From the NCBI RefSeq assembly GCF_001182745.1, contig NZ_LN868938.1, forward strand, positions 1,302,001 through 1,366,000: 64,000 nt of DNA. The letters run 5' to 3'. Under the pieces are notes generated by a model, which searched no databases, was not told where the DNA came from, and was given only the letters and a program-made list of their open reading frames with translations. Shown piece after piece: positions 16,188 to 26,252 of the stretch. This DNA is from Nocardia farcinica. Its GTDB lineage: Bacteria; Actinomycetota; Actinomycetes; Mycobacteriales; Mycobacteriaceae. Position 1 is the stretch's first letter. Every line of letters starts with the position of its first letter. Position numbers and translations under genes: made by a program.

Positions 16188-18079
16188 CTCAGCCGCTTGA
16201 CGAACACCCCGTCGAAGAAGGCGGCCAGTTCGTCGGTGGCGTCCAGCGGCAGCACGTCGGCGACGTACTGGTCCGGGCGCACCACCACGATCGCGCCGTC
16301 CCGCGAGATGCCGCGCGCGGTGAAGATGTCGTCGGCCGGGTCGGCGGCGTAGACCTTCTCGTAGTCGGTGACCTGGAACGGCCCGACCTTCGGCAGGAAC
16401 ACCGCGGGTACCGCGCCCAGGTCGACGCCGGTGTGGTCCTGCTGGTAGATCACCTTCACGTCGAACCAGGCGTCGAGGTCGGCGCCCTCGGGGGTGTAGG
16501 CCACCAGCGGTGAGGTCGGCGCGGTGACCAGCCACTCGGCCAGCTCCGTGGTCTTCGACGGCGCACCCGCGGCGGGCGCGTCGGCAAAAACATAGATGCG
16601 CCACCGGCCGTCGGCCCGCGCGTGGTGGCCGAGATGCTTGGGATTGGCATCGCAGACCCGGGTGACCAGGTTCGACTTGAACCGCTTGCCGACCGGGAAA
16701 CCGGTCGCCAGCGCCTGGTGCCTGGCCTCGGCGACCAGCATGGAGGGCGCGTACTGCGTCATGAACCCGGCGGGAAACTCCGCGGTCTTGACGTAGAACT
16801 CCTCGAGCTGGCTCGGGTCGGCCATCTCCTCGGGCCGGGTCGCCATCAGCGTCGACCACTCCCGGTCGAAGTCGATCAGGTTCTGCGCGATCACCTGTCG
16901 CTCGGCCGAGTAGGTGTCCAGAATCGTTTCGGGCGCCCGGCCGTCGAGCACGTGCGCGACCTTCCAGGCGATGTTCCACCCGTCCTGCATCGAGACGTTC
17001 ATGCCCTGCCCGGCCTTGGCCGAGTGGGTGTGGCAGGCGTCGCCGGTGATGAACACCCGCGGCGTGCGGGTGCCGCACTGCTCGGGCGGCACGTCGTCGA
17101 ACTTGTCGGTCACCCGGTGGCCGACCTCGTAGACACTGCGCCAGGCGACGTGCTTCACCGTCAGCGTGTACGGGTGCAGGATCTTGTTGGCGCGGGCCTC
17201 CACCTCCTCCTGGCTGGTCTGGCGGATCCGGCCGTTGTCGCCCTCGGGCACCTCGCCGAGGTCGACGTACATGCGGAACAGGAAGTTGCCCTCGCGCGGG
17301 ATGTGCAGGATGCTGCCGCCGTCGTGCGACTGGATGGCGCACTTGAGACGGATGTCGGGGAAGTCGGTCTCGGCGAGCACGTCCATCACGCCCCAGGCGT
17401 GGTTGGCCTGGTTGCCGATGAACCGGCGGCCGATGGCCTCCCGGACCCGGCTGCGCGCGCCGTCGCAACCGATCACGTACTTGGCCTTGACGATGCGCTC
17501 CTGACCGGCGCGCTCCCCCGCGCTGTGCCGCAACGTCACCGTGACGGGACGCTCCCCCTCCTCGGCGACCTCGAGGGTCACGAACTCGTACCCGTAGTCG
17601 GGCTCGAGCCGGGCCGGGGCGTTGCGGGCGGCCTCGGCGAAGTAGTCGAGCACGCGCGCCTGGTTGACGATGAGGTGCGGGAACTCGCTGATCCCGGTCT
17701 CGTCGTCGGGGGTGCGGGCGGTGCGCACGATATTGCTGGGGTTCTGCGGGTCGGGCTTCCAGAACGCCATCTCGGTGATGCGGTAGGCCTCGGCGGTGAT
17801 CCGCTCGGCGAACCCGAACGCCTGGAAGGTCTCCACGCTGCGCGCCTGGATGCCGTCGGCCTGCCCGACCTCGAGCCGGCCGGGGCGGCGGTCGATGATG
17901 CGGGCGTTGATGGTCGGGAACTGTGCCAGCTGGGCCGCGGCGATCATGCCCGCCGGGCCCGCGCCGACGATCAGCACATCCACCTCGTCGGGGAGGTCGG
18001 CGGGGCGGTCGATGCCGACGCCGGCGGCAGGCTGCACGCGCGGGTCACCGGACACGTAGCCGTGGTGATGGAACTGCAC
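16178..18079 (-). CDS. FAD-dependent aromatic hydroxylase (phenol 2-monooxygenase/MobA type)
   Basis: A 633-residue single-component flavin hydroxylase. The N-terminal FAD fold reads DVLIVGAGPAGMIAAAQLAQ (residues ~34-53), the mid DG motif is YVIGCDGARSRVREAIG, and the second FAD motif is RVFITGDACHTHSAKAGQGM. The C-terminal ~180 residues form the thioredoxin-like domain typical of phenol hydroxylase and 3-hydroxybenzoate 4-hydroxylase (about 640 residues). No HpaB/HpaC pair is present, so this enzyme is the best candidate for making homoprotocatechuate from a hydroxyphenylacetate; 3-hydroxybenzoate is an alternative. Start is GTG at 18079 after GAGGAG. The last codons overlap the 78-bp repeat tract. 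An IclR-like site sits 33-53 bases upstream. Confidence 0.85.
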   Translation of the reverse strand: MQFHHHGYVSGDPRVQPAAGVGIDRPADLPDEVDVLIVGAGPAGMIAAAQLAQFPTINARIIDRRPGRLEVGQADGIQARSVETFQAFGFAERITAEAYRITEMAFWKPDPQNPSNIVRTARTPDDETGISEFPHLIVNQARVLDYFAEAARNAPARLEPDYGYEFVTLEVAEEGERPVTVTLRHSAGERAGQERIVKAKYVIGCDGARSRVREAIGRRFIGNQANHAWGVMDVLAETDFPDIRLKCAIQSHDGGSILHIPREGNFLFRMYVDLGEVPEGDNGRIRQTSQEEVEARANKILHPYTLTVKHVAWRSVYEVGHRVTDKFDDVPPEQCGTRTPRVFITGDACHTHSAKAGQGMNVSMQDGWNIAWKVAHVLDGRAPETILDTYSAERQVIAQNLIDFDREWSTLMATRPEEMADPSQLEEFYVKTAEFPAGFMTQYAPSMLVAEARHQALATGFPVGKRFKSNLVTRVCDANPKHLGHHARADGRWRIYVFADAPAAGAPSKTTELAEWLVTAPTSPLVAYTPEGADLDAWFDVKVIYQQDHTGVDLGAVPAVFLPKVGPFQVTDYEKVYAADPADDIFTARGISRDGAIVVVRPDQYVADVLPLDATDELAAFFDGVFVKRLSTV

Positions 18080-18110
18080 GGGGTGCTCCTCACTCCATGT
18101 GGGCGAGTGT

Positions 18111-18132
18111 TCGATAATAGAACAGCGAATTC
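18111..18132. promoter_or_regulatory. Second candidate IclR operator, before the FAD monooxygenase
   Basis: On the minus strand this reads GAATTCGCTGTTC followed by TATTATCGA, the counterpart of the site at 15222-15243. Each site has a GAA-n7-TTC inverted core. It lies in the 119-bp gap between the transporter and the monooxygenase, showing that the monooxygenase has its own promoter rather than relying only on read-through from the transporter. Confidence 0.55.
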
Positions 18133-18198
18133 TTATATAGAGTGACCTGATGGTACGGGGTGACCCGGCTCTCACACAAGCGTCGGGCGCGCCCGGGC

Positions 18199-19548
18199 TC
18201 ACTTCTCCCAGGCGTAGATGCCGGTCTGTTGCTGAGCCTCGTTGGACGGGCTCAGGTCGATGCCCTTGCGATCGCGCAGCAGCACCGTGCCCACCAGCCC
18301 GACACCGGTCATCGCCAGCAGGTAGTAGGCGACATTGGCCGAGGAGCCGGTCGACTGCTGGATCCACTGGGCGATGGTGGGCGCGAAGGCGCCGCCGACG
18401 ATCGAGCCGATCGCGTACGAGATCGACACGCCGGAGAACCGCACCGAGGCCGGGAAAAGTTCGGTGTACCAGGCCGATTGGGCGCCGTAGGTGAACCCGA
18501 GGCCGAGCGTCAGCAGCACCAGCCCGGCGCCGAGCAGCACCACCTCACCGGTGTTGACCAGCGGGAACAGCGTCAGCACGAACACACCCTGCAGGCACCA
18601 GCCGATGATGTAGGTGGCGCGGCGGCCGATGGCGTCGGAGATCCACCCCGCGGCGAAGGTGGCCAGCAGCCAGCTCACCGACGAGGCCGTCACGGCCCAC
18701 AGCACGGGACCGCGGTCGAGGGCCAGGCCCTCGGCGTTGGTGGCGTAGCCCTGGATGTAGCCGCCGGTGGTCATGTACCCGACGGTGGAGTTGCCCGCGA
18801 AGACCAGCGCCGAGAGCAGCACCAGCGGGGTGAAGCGAGCGAACAGGTCGACCACCGGAGCCTTGGTCTGCTCCTTGCGCTCGGCGATCTCGGCGAACAC
18901 CGGGCTCTCCTCGACCCGCCTGCGCACCCAGGCGCCGACCGCGATCAGCACCACCGAGAACAGGAACGGGATGCGCCAGCCCCAGTCCAGGAACGCCTCA
19001 CCGGGGAACAGCGCGTCCATGCTCGCCATCATGGCGCTGGCCAGCAGCAGCCCGATGGGGACACCGATCTGGGGCATCGCGCCGAACAGGCCGCGCCGGT
19101 GTCGTGGCGCGTGCTCGACGGCCATCAGCACCGCACCGCCCCACTCGCCACCGGCCGAGACGCCCTGCAGCACGCGCAGCAGTACCAGCAGCAGCGGTGC
19201 GCCGATACCGATGGCCTCATAGGTGGGCAGCAAGCCGATCAGGGCGGTGGCGGTGCCCATCAGGATCAGCGTGGTGACCAGCACCGGGCGGCGGCCGACC
19301 TTGTCGCCGAAGTGCCCGGCGAGGAAGGCCCCCAACGGCCGGAACAGGAAGCTGATGCCGACCGTGAGGAAGGACAGGATGGTGCCGAAGCCGGGACCGG
19401 CGGGTTCGAAGAACAACGTGCCGAACACGAGGCCGGCGGCCGCGGCATAGACGAAGTAATCGTACCACTCCACCGCCGTACCGACGACGGTGGCCAGTGC
19501 CACCCGCCTGCGGTCGACGTCGGTGGCCTGGGGAAGAACCGAGGACAT
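18199..19548 (-). CDS. MHS-family MFS transporter for an aromatic acid or dicarboxylate
   Basis: A 449-residue transporter of the metabolite:H+ symporter (MHS) branch of the major facilitator superfamily, with 12 predicted helices. The MHS start VVGTAVEWYDYFVYAAAAGLV covers residues 21-41; the loop 2-3 motif is GHFGDKVGRRPVLV, and the RVLQGVSAGGEWGGAVL helix follows. Similar proteins carry shikimate, ketoglutarate, proline or aromatic acids. Placement among homoprotocatechuate genes suggests uptake of a hydroxyphenylacetate, an inference. ATG at 19548 has AAAGGAG upstream. It is divergent from the ring-cleavage operon, with a shared 105-bp regulatory gap. Confidence 0.85.
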   Translation of the reverse strand: MSSVLPQATDVDRRRVALATVVGTAVEWYDYFVYAAAAGLVFGTLFFEPAGPGFGTILSFLTVGISFLFRPLGAFLAGHFGDKVGRRPVLVTTLILMGTATALIGLLPTYEAIGIGAPLLLVLLRVLQGVSAGGEWGGAVLMAVEHAPRHRRGLFGAMPQIGVPIGLLLASAMMASMDALFPGEAFLDWGWRIPFLFSVVLIAVGAWVRRRVEESPVFAEIAERKEQTKAPVVDLFARFTPLVLLSALVFAGNSTVGYMTTGGYIQGYATNAEGLALDRGPVLWAVTASSVSWLLATFAAGWISDAIGRRATYIIGWCLQGVFVLTLFPLVNTGEVVLLGAGLVLLTLGLGFTYGAQSAWYTELFPASVRFSGVSISYAIGSIVGGAFAPTIAQWIQQSTGSSANVAYYLLAMTGVGLVGTVLLRDRKGIDLSPSNEAQQQTGIYAWEK

Positions 19549-19610
19549 GCGCACTCCTTTGTGACGTCGCTGTGAGGTGGGTCTCGAAGCGACCTTGCGA
19601 AGCCTGAATG

Positions 19611-19622
19611 ATCGTATATGAT
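19611..19622. promoter_or_regulatory. Candidate GntR operator ATCGTATATGAT
   Basis: This near-palindrome, ATC-GTATAT-GAT, sits in the 105-bp gap between the divergent transporter and the FAH-RraA gene. FCD-type GntR proteins commonly bind short TATA-centred palindromes of this form. It overlaps a possible -10 (TATGAT) for the rightward operon. The GntR gene is the second gene of that operon, so autoregulation is likely. Confidence 0.45.
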
Positions 19623-19653
19623 TTGAGATATGACAACGGGCGAAGGAGCTGAA

Positions 19654-21141
19654 ATGACCGCGCCGAGCGCGAATCACCTGGTCGCAGGGCTGCCGTCGGT
19701 GCCGGGCAAGATCATCGCGGTCCACCTCAGCTATGCGTCGCGCGCCACACAGCGCGGCCGCACCCCCGCCGCGCCGTCCTACTTCTTCAAGCCCGCCAGC
19801 TCGCTCGCCGAGTCCGGCGCCACGATCGAGCGGCCCGCGGGCACCGAGTTGCTGGCCTTCGAAGGTGAGGTCGCCCTGGTGATCGGCACGCCGGCGCGGC
19901 ACGTCGCACTGGCCGACGCCTGGTCGCACGTCGCCTGGGTGACCGCCGCCAACGACTGGGGCCTCTACGACCTGCGCGCCGCGGACAAGGGCTCCAATGT
20001 GCGCAACAAGGGCCGCGACGGCTACACCCCGCTCGGGCCGCGCCTGATCGACGCCCGCACGGTCGACCCGGCCGCCCTGCGCGTACGGACCTGGCGCAAC
20101 GGCGAATTGGTGCAGGACGACACCACCGCCGGGATGATCTTCCCGCTCGCGCAGTTCGTCGCCGACCTGTCCCAGCATCTGACCCTCGAACCGGGCGACG
20201 TGATCCTGACCGGTACCCCGGCCGGATCGTCGGTCGCCCGGCCCGGCGACGTGATCGAGGTGGAGGTGGACGCCCCGACCACCGCGGGCGCGCCGACGAG
20301 CGGACGGCTGGTGACCGAGGTCGTCGAGGGCCGCGGCGATTTCGATCCCGCGCTGGGCTCGCTGCCCGCGGTGGACGATCGCCAGCGCGAGGAGGCGTGG
20401 GGATCGCGTGCCGCCGCGGGCCTGCCCGAGCAGACGACCGGCCTGTCCCCCGAACTCCGCGAGAAGCTCATGACCGCACCGGTCGCCGGCCTGTCGCAGG
20501 CGCTGCGCAAGCGCGGCCTGAACAACGTCGCCATCGACGGCGTGCACGCCATGCGCCCGGGCACCAAGCTCGTCGGCACCGCGAAAACCCTGCGCTTCGT
20601 GCCGAATCGGGAAGACCTGTTCCGCAGTCACGGCGGCGGCTACAACGCGCAGAAGCGTGCCTTCGACGCGGTCGCGCCGGGCGAGGTGATCGTCATCGAG
20701 GCGCGCGGCGAACGCGGCTCGGGCACCCTCGGCGACGTGCTCGCCCTGCGCGCCAAGGCACGCGGCGCGGCGGGCATCGTCACCGACGGCGGTGTGCGCG
20801 ACTACGCGGCCGTCGCCGAGATCGGCGTCCCGGTGTTCAGCCAGGGCCCGCACCCGGCGGTGCTCGGGCGCAAGCACGTCCCGTGGGAGGTCGACGTCGC
20901 GGTCGCCTGCGGCGGCGCCACCGTGCTGCCCGGTGACGTGATCGTCGGCGACGACGACGGCGTCATCGTCATCCCGGCCGACATCGCCGAGGAGGTCGCC
21001 GACGCGGCGCTGGCGCAGGAGACCGAGGACGCCTGGGTCGCCGAGCAGGTCGCCGCCGGTCATCCCGTCGACGGGCTGTTCCCGATGAACGCGCAGTGGC
21101 GCGCCCGCTACGAGGAGGTGCGCCGAGGTGCCGAGCAATGA
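19654..21141 (+). CDS. hpcE: FAH-domain isomerase/decarboxylase fused to an RraA-like domain (HpcE-like)
   Basis: A 495-residue two-domain protein. Residues ~10-220 are a fumarylacetoacetate-hydrolase domain (FEGEVALVIG with a metal-binding Glu; WVTAANDWGLYDLR; DVILTGTPAGSS), as in the isomerase/decarboxylase HpcE (HpaG) acting after ring cleavage. Residues ~270-490 are RraA-like (GTLGDVLALRAKARGAAGIV, VTDGGVRDYAAVAEIGVPVF), the fold of 4-hydroxy-4-methyl-2-oxoglutarate aldolases. Classical HpcE is a tandem duplication of FAH domains, so the second half here is replaced. Start: ATG at 19654 with AAGGAG five bases before it; the ATG at 19630 has no such site and precedes unconserved residues. 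It overlaps the GntR gene by 14 bases. Confidence 0.85.
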   Translation: MTAPSANHLVAGLPSVPGKIIAVHLSYASRATQRGRTPAAPSYFFKPASSLAESGATIERPAGTELLAFEGEVALVIGTPARHVALADAWSHVAWVTAANDWGLYDLRAADKGSNVRNKGRDGYTPLGPRLIDARTVDPAALRVRTWRNGELVQDDTTAGMIFPLAQFVADLSQHLTLEPGDVILTGTPAGSSVARPGDVIEVEVDAPTTAGAPTSGRLVTEVVEGRGDFDPALGSLPAVDDRQREEAWGSRAAAGLPEQTTGLSPELREKLMTAPVAGLSQALRKRGLNNVAIDGVHAMRPGTKLVGTAKTLRFVPNREDLFRSHGGGYNAQKRAFDAVAPGEVIVIEARGERGSGTLGDVLALRAKARGAAGIVTDGGVRDYAAVAEIGVPVFSQGPHPAVLGRKHVPWEVDVAVACGGATVLPGDVIVGDDDGVIVIPADIAEEVADAALAQETEDAWVAEQVAAGHPVDGLFPMNAQWRARYEEVRRGAEQ

Positions 21142-21886
21142 TTCGGTGGTCGCTGTGACCGAGACGCACAGCAAGACCGAGACCCCGAGCAAGACCGAGA
21201 CCCCGAACAAGACCGAGACGCAGAGCAAATCCCAGCGTGCCTACGAGTGGATCCACGCCCGCATCGCCGACCGCAGGTTCGTCCCGGGTTACCGGCTCGT
21301 CCTCGGCTCGATCGCCGAATCCCTCGGCATGAGCGTGGTGCCGGTGCGTGAGGCCATCCGGCGGCTCGAGGCGGAGGGGCTGGTCGAGTTCGAACGCAAT
21401 GTCGGCGCCCGGGTCGCCCAGATCGATCAGGCCGAATACCTGCACACCATGCAGACTCTCGGCGTGGTGGAGGGGGTGGCCACCGCGTTGGCGGTGCCGC
21501 ACCTGAGCGAGGCCGATCTCGACCGGGCCGCCGCGGTGAACGCCCGGCTGCGCGCGCTGCTCGACGACTTCGACCCGCACCTGTTCACCCGGATCAACGA
21601 ACAGTTCCACAGCGTGCTGTTCGAGCCGTGCCCGAACCCGCACATTCGCGACCTGGTGCACCGCGGCTGGACGCGCATGTCCGGGCTGCGGTCCTCGTCC
21701 TTCGCCTTCGTCCCGCAGCGGGCGCGCGAATCGGTCGACGAGCACGAGCACATCCTCGACCTCATCCGCCGCCGAGCCGATCCACTCGAGATCGAGATGG
21801 CCGCGCGTCAGCACCGCTGGCGCACCATGAACGCCTATCTCGGCCAGTACGAACCCGGTGCCCACCGCACCGGCGACACCGACTGA
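21128..21886 (+). CDS. GntR-family (FCD-type) transcriptional regulator with repeat N-terminus
   Basis: A 252-residue GntR regulator. After an unusual 37-residue N-terminal tail built from T-E-T-x-x-K repeats, the winged helix covers ~38-100 (RAYEWIHARIADRRFVPGYR, LGMSVVPVREAIRRLEAEGL), followed by an all-helical FCD ligand domain whose metal-type His residues are visible in INEQFHSVLF and DEHEHILDLI, and RQHRWRT. It is embedded in the ring-cleavage operon, starting with GTG inside the upstream gene after GAGGAGG. It most likely represses this operon and is released by a pathway intermediate. The first helix-turn-helix residues are about 35 later than usual for the family because of the tail. 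Confidence 0.85.
   Translation: MPSNDSVVAVTETHSKTETPSKTETPNKTETQSKSQRAYEWIHARIADRRFVPGYRLVLGSIAESLGMSVVPVREAIRRLEAEGLVEFERNVGARVAQIDQAEYLHTMQTLGVVEGVATALAVPHLSEADLDRAAAVNARLRALLDDFDPHLFTRINEQFHSVLFEPCPNPHIRDLVHRGWTRMSGLRSSSFAFVPQRARESVDEHEHILDLIRRRADPLEIEMAARQHRWRTMNAYLGQYEPGAHRTGDTD
21158..21229 (+). repeat. Four tandem 18-bp repeats coding T-E-T-x-x-K
   Basis: Four consecutive 18-bp units (starts 21158, 21176, 21194, 21212) encode TETHSK, TETPSK, TETPNK and TETQSK at the N-terminus of the GntR regulator. Core DNA: ACCGAGACC/G then two variable codons and AAG/A. Since 18 is a multiple of three, copy-number change keeps the reading frame. Confidence 0.9.
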
Positions 21887-21919
21887 ACCCACTCCCCGAC
21901 CTCACCCAGGAGGAACCCC

Positions 21920-23422
<1,503 letters not shown>

Positions 23423-23459
23423 CCGCACGTCCCGACCACCGCACAGCAAGGCAGCAACG

Positions 23460-24614
23460 ATGAGCGAACGCACTCTCACCTCCTCCGGCTTCTACGTCAG
23501 CCAGGAAGCCCCCATCGCCGCGGCGAACCCGGTGCCCACCCCGGCCGCGCCGCCGCCGGACATCCTGCGCGTCGCCTACGCCGAACTCGTCGTCACCGAT
23601 CTGGCCGCCTCCCGCGAGTTCTACGTCGACGTGCTCGGCCTGACCGTCACCGCCGAGGACGAGGACGCGATCTACCTGCGCACCCTCGAGGAGTTCATCC
23701 ACCACAACCTGGTGCTGCGGCGCGGCCCGGTCGCGGCGCTGGCCGCGCTGTCCTACCGGGTGCGCAGCCCCGAGGACCTGGACAAGGCGGTGGCCTTCTA
23801 CACCGAACTCGGCTGCCGGGTGGAGCGCCGCGCGGAGGGCTTCACCAAGGGCATCGGCGATTCGGTGCGGGTGGAGGACCCGCTGGGCTTCCCCTACGAG
23901 TTCTTCCACGACACCACCCACGTGGAGCGGCTGGCCTGGCGCTACGACCTCTACACTCCCGGCGCGCTGGTCCGCCTCGACCACTTCAACCAGGTGACCC
24001 CCGACGTGCCGCGCGCGGTGAAGCACTACCAGGACCTGGGTTTCCGGGTCACCGAGGACATCCAGGACCAGGAGGGCACCACCTACGCGGCCTGGATGCG
24101 GCGCAAGCCGACCGTGCACGACACCGCCGCGACCGGCGGCGACGGCCCGCGCCTGCACCACGTCGCCTTCTCCACCCACGAGAAGCACAACATCCTGGCG
24201 ATCTGCGACAAGCTCGGTGCGCTGCGCCTGTCGGACCGCATCGAGCGCGGCCCCGGCCGCCACGGCGTCTCCAACGCCTTCTACCTGTACCTGCGCGACC
24301 CCGACGGCCACCGCATCGAGATCTACACCCAGGACTACTACACCGGCGACCCCGACAACCCCGTGGTCACCTGGGACGTGCACGACAACCAGCGCCGCGA
24401 CTGGTGGGGCACCCCCGTGGTGCCGTCCTGGTACACCGACGCCTCGCTGGTGCTCGACCTCGACGGCAACCCGCAGCCGGTGGTGGCGCGCAAGGAATCC
24501 AGTGAACTCGAGGTCACCATCGGCGCCGACGGCTTCTCCTACACCCGGGAGCAGGGCCAGGACGACCTGCCCGAGTGGAAGAAGGGCGAATACAAGCTGG
24601 GCCACCAGCTCTAG
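23460..24614 (+). CDS. hpaD: 3,4-dihydroxyphenylacetate (homoprotocatechuate) 2,3-dioxygenase
   Basis: A 384-residue extradiol ring-cleavage dioxygenase of the vicinal oxygen chelate type, close in layout to the Brevibacterium fuscum/Arthrobacter enzymes. An N-terminal non-metal domain (ELVVTDLAASREFYVDVLGL) is followed by the metal domain with ligands His in LVRLDHFNQV (near 174), His in RLHHVAFSTH (near 233) and Glu in HRIEIYTQDYYTGDPDN (near 286). The YTGDPDNP segment and the C-terminal GTPVVPSWYTDAS tail are typical for the homoprotocatechuate enzyme. Metal can be Fe(II) or Mn(II) in this family. The extended N-terminus with a proline/alanine linker is slightly longer than usual. Confidence 0.93.
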   Translation: MSERTLTSSGFYVSQEAPIAAANPVPTPAAPPPDILRVAYAELVVTDLAASREFYVDVLGLTVTAEDEDAIYLRTLEEFIHHNLVLRRGPVAALAALSYRVRSPEDLDKAVAFYTELGCRVERRAEGFTKGIGDSVRVEDPLGFPYEFFHDTTHVERLAWRYDLYTPGALVRLDHFNQVTPDVPRAVKHYQDLGFRVTEDIQDQEGTTYAAWMRRKPTVHDTAATGGDGPRLHHVAFSTHEKHNILAICDKLGALRLSDRIERGPGRHGVSNAFYLYLRDPDGHRIEIYTQDYYTGDPDNPVVTWDVHDNQRRDWWGTPVVPSWYTDASLVLDLDGNPQPVVARKESSELEVTIGADGFSYTREQGQDDLPEWKKGEYKLGHQL

Positions 24615-24632
24615 CAGGGGAAAGGACATCCG

Positions 24633-25421
24633 ATGGCGCTGGACGCCGACACCATCACCGCGATCGCCGACGAGCTGGCCGCGGCCGAACGCGACCGCAC
24701 CACGGTGCCGCTGCTCACCGCACGGCACCCGGGCATGACGATCGAGGATTCCTACGCGGTGCAGAACGAGTGGCGCCGCCGCGGGATCGCCGCGGGCCGA
24801 AAACTGGTGGGCCGCAAGATCGGGCTCACCAGCAAGGTGATGCAGGCCGCGACCGGCATCACCGAGCCCGACTACGGCGCCATCTTCGCCGACGCGGTGT
24901 TCGACAACGGGTCGGTGATCGAGCACGGCCAGTTCTCCAACGTGCGCATCGAGGTGGAGCTCGCCTTCGTCCTCGCCGAGCCGTTGACCGGCCCGGACGT
25001 GACGGTGTTCGACGTCCTGCGCGCCACCGAGTACGTGGTGCCCGCGCTGGAGATCCTGTCCTCGCGCATCGAGCTGGCCGGACGCACCATCGTCGACACC
25101 ATCAGCGACAACGCCGCGTTCGCCGGGCTGGTCTACGGCGGCAACCCGGTGCGGCCCGGCGAGGTCGATCTGCGCTGGGTCTCGGCGTTGCTCTACCGCA
25201 ACGAGACCATCGAGGAGTCCGGCGTCGCCGCCGCGGTGCTCAACCATCCGGCCACCGGGGTGGCGTGGCTGGCGAACAAGCTGCACCAGCACGGCGACCG
25301 GCTCGAGGCCGGGGAGATCGTGCTGGCCGGCTCCTTCACCCGCCCCATGTGGGTCGAGCCGGGTGACACCGTGCTCGCCGACTACGGACCGTTGGGAACG
25401 ATCTCATGCCGCTTCGTCTGA
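24633..25421 (+). CDS. hpaH: 2-oxo-hept-3-ene-1,7-dioate hydratase
   Basis: A 262-residue FAH-fold hydratase that adds water to 2-oxohept-3-ene-1,7-dioate, magnesium dependent. Diagnostic parts: [33 protein letters not shown], and the metal-binding [13 protein letters not shown] with Glu residues near 110; near the end [19 protein letters not shown]. The related 2-oxopent-4-enoate hydratases share this fold, but the neighbours HpaD, HpaE and HpaI settle the assignment. ATG at 24633 has GGAAAGGA upstream. Its last 16 bases overlap the start of hpaI, which argues for coupled translation. Confidence 0.92.
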   Translation: MALDADTITAIADELAAAERDRTTVPLLTARHPGMTIEDSYAVQNEWRRRGIAAGRKLVGRKIGLTSKVMQAATGITEPDYGAIFADAVFDNGSVIEHGQFSNVRIEVELAFVLAEPLTGPDVTVFDVLRATEYVVPALEILSSRIELAGRTIVDTISDNAAFAGLVYGGNPVRPGEVDLRWVSALLYRNETIEESGVAAAVLNHPATGVAWLANKLHQHGDRLEAGEIVLAGSFTRPMWVEPGDTVLADYGPLGTISCRFV

Positions 25422-26209
25422 CCCCGACCTTCCGCGATCGCCTGGCCGCCGCCGACCGCACCCTCTACGGCGGCTGGATCTGCTCGGGCTCCCCCGTCGT
25501 CGCCGAGATCATGGCCGGGGCAGGCCTGGACTGGCTGCTCATCGACATGGAGCACGCGCCCAACGGGCTGGAATCGGTACTGGCCCAGCTCTACGCGGTG
25601 TCCGGCTACCCGTCGACGCCGGTGGTGCGGGTGCCCGAGGGCGAGACGGTGATCGTCAAACAGGTGCTCGACCTGGGCGCCCAGAACATCCTGGTGCCGA
25701 TGATCTCGACACCGGAGCAAGCCGCCGACGTCGCCGCGATGACCAGGTATCCCCCGGTCGGCAGGCGCGGGGTCGGCAGCGCCCTGGCCCGCTCGGCCCG
25801 CTGGAACCGGGTCGAGGGCTATCTGCGCGACGACGCCGAACATGTGTCGCTGTTCGTGCAGATCGAAACCGCCCAGGGCGTCGAGAACGCCCGCGCCATC
25901 GCCGAAACCCCCGGCGTGGACGGGGTTTTCGTGGGCCCGAGCGACCTGGCCGCCTCGATGGGACTGATCGGGCAGCAGACCCATCCCGACGTGGTGGCCG
26001 CCGTGAAGCGGGCCTTCGAAGGTATCGCCGCCGCGGGAAAACCCGTCGGCGTCAACGCCTTCGACCCCGCCGCCGCCCGTGAGTACGCGGCGGCGGGTGC
26101 CCGCTTCATCCTCGTCGGCGCCGACGTCGCGTTGCTCGCGCGCGGTTCGGAACAGCTGGCGCAGACCTTCATCCCCAGCACGGACGGCTCACCGGGCGCC
26201 TCCTACTGA
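25406..26209 (+). CDS. hpaI: 4-hydroxy-2-oxoheptane-1,7-dioate aldolase
   Basis: A 267-residue class II aldolase of the HpcH/HpaI family that splits 4-hydroxy-2-oxoheptanedioate into pyruvate and succinate semialdehyde. The barrel shows WLLIDMEHAPNG (Glu/His near 48), PVVRVPEGE, VPMISTPEQAADV, the metal-binding Glu of FVQIETAQGVEN near 153 and GVFVGPSDLAASMG with Asp near 179. All are expected in a metal-dependent HpaI. It overlaps hpaH by 16 bases and is followed after 43 bases by the succinate-semialdehyde dehydrogenase, giving the standard pathway order. Confidence 0.92.
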   Translation: MPLRLTPTFRDRLAAADRTLYGGWICSGSPVVAEIMAGAGLDWLLIDMEHAPNGLESVLAQLYAVSGYPSTPVVRVPEGETVIVKQVLDLGAQNILVPMISTPEQAADVAAMTRYPPVGRRGVGSALARSARWNRVEGYLRDDAEHVSLFVQIETAQGVENARAIAETPGVDGVFVGPSDLAASMGLIGQQTHPDVVAAVKRAFEGIAAAGKPVGVNAFDPAAAREYAAAGARFILVGADVALLARGSEQLAQTFIPSTDGSPGASY

Positions 26210-26252
26210 GCCGCCCGGGCCGTTTCCCAGACAACCCACCAGGAGTGATGTC

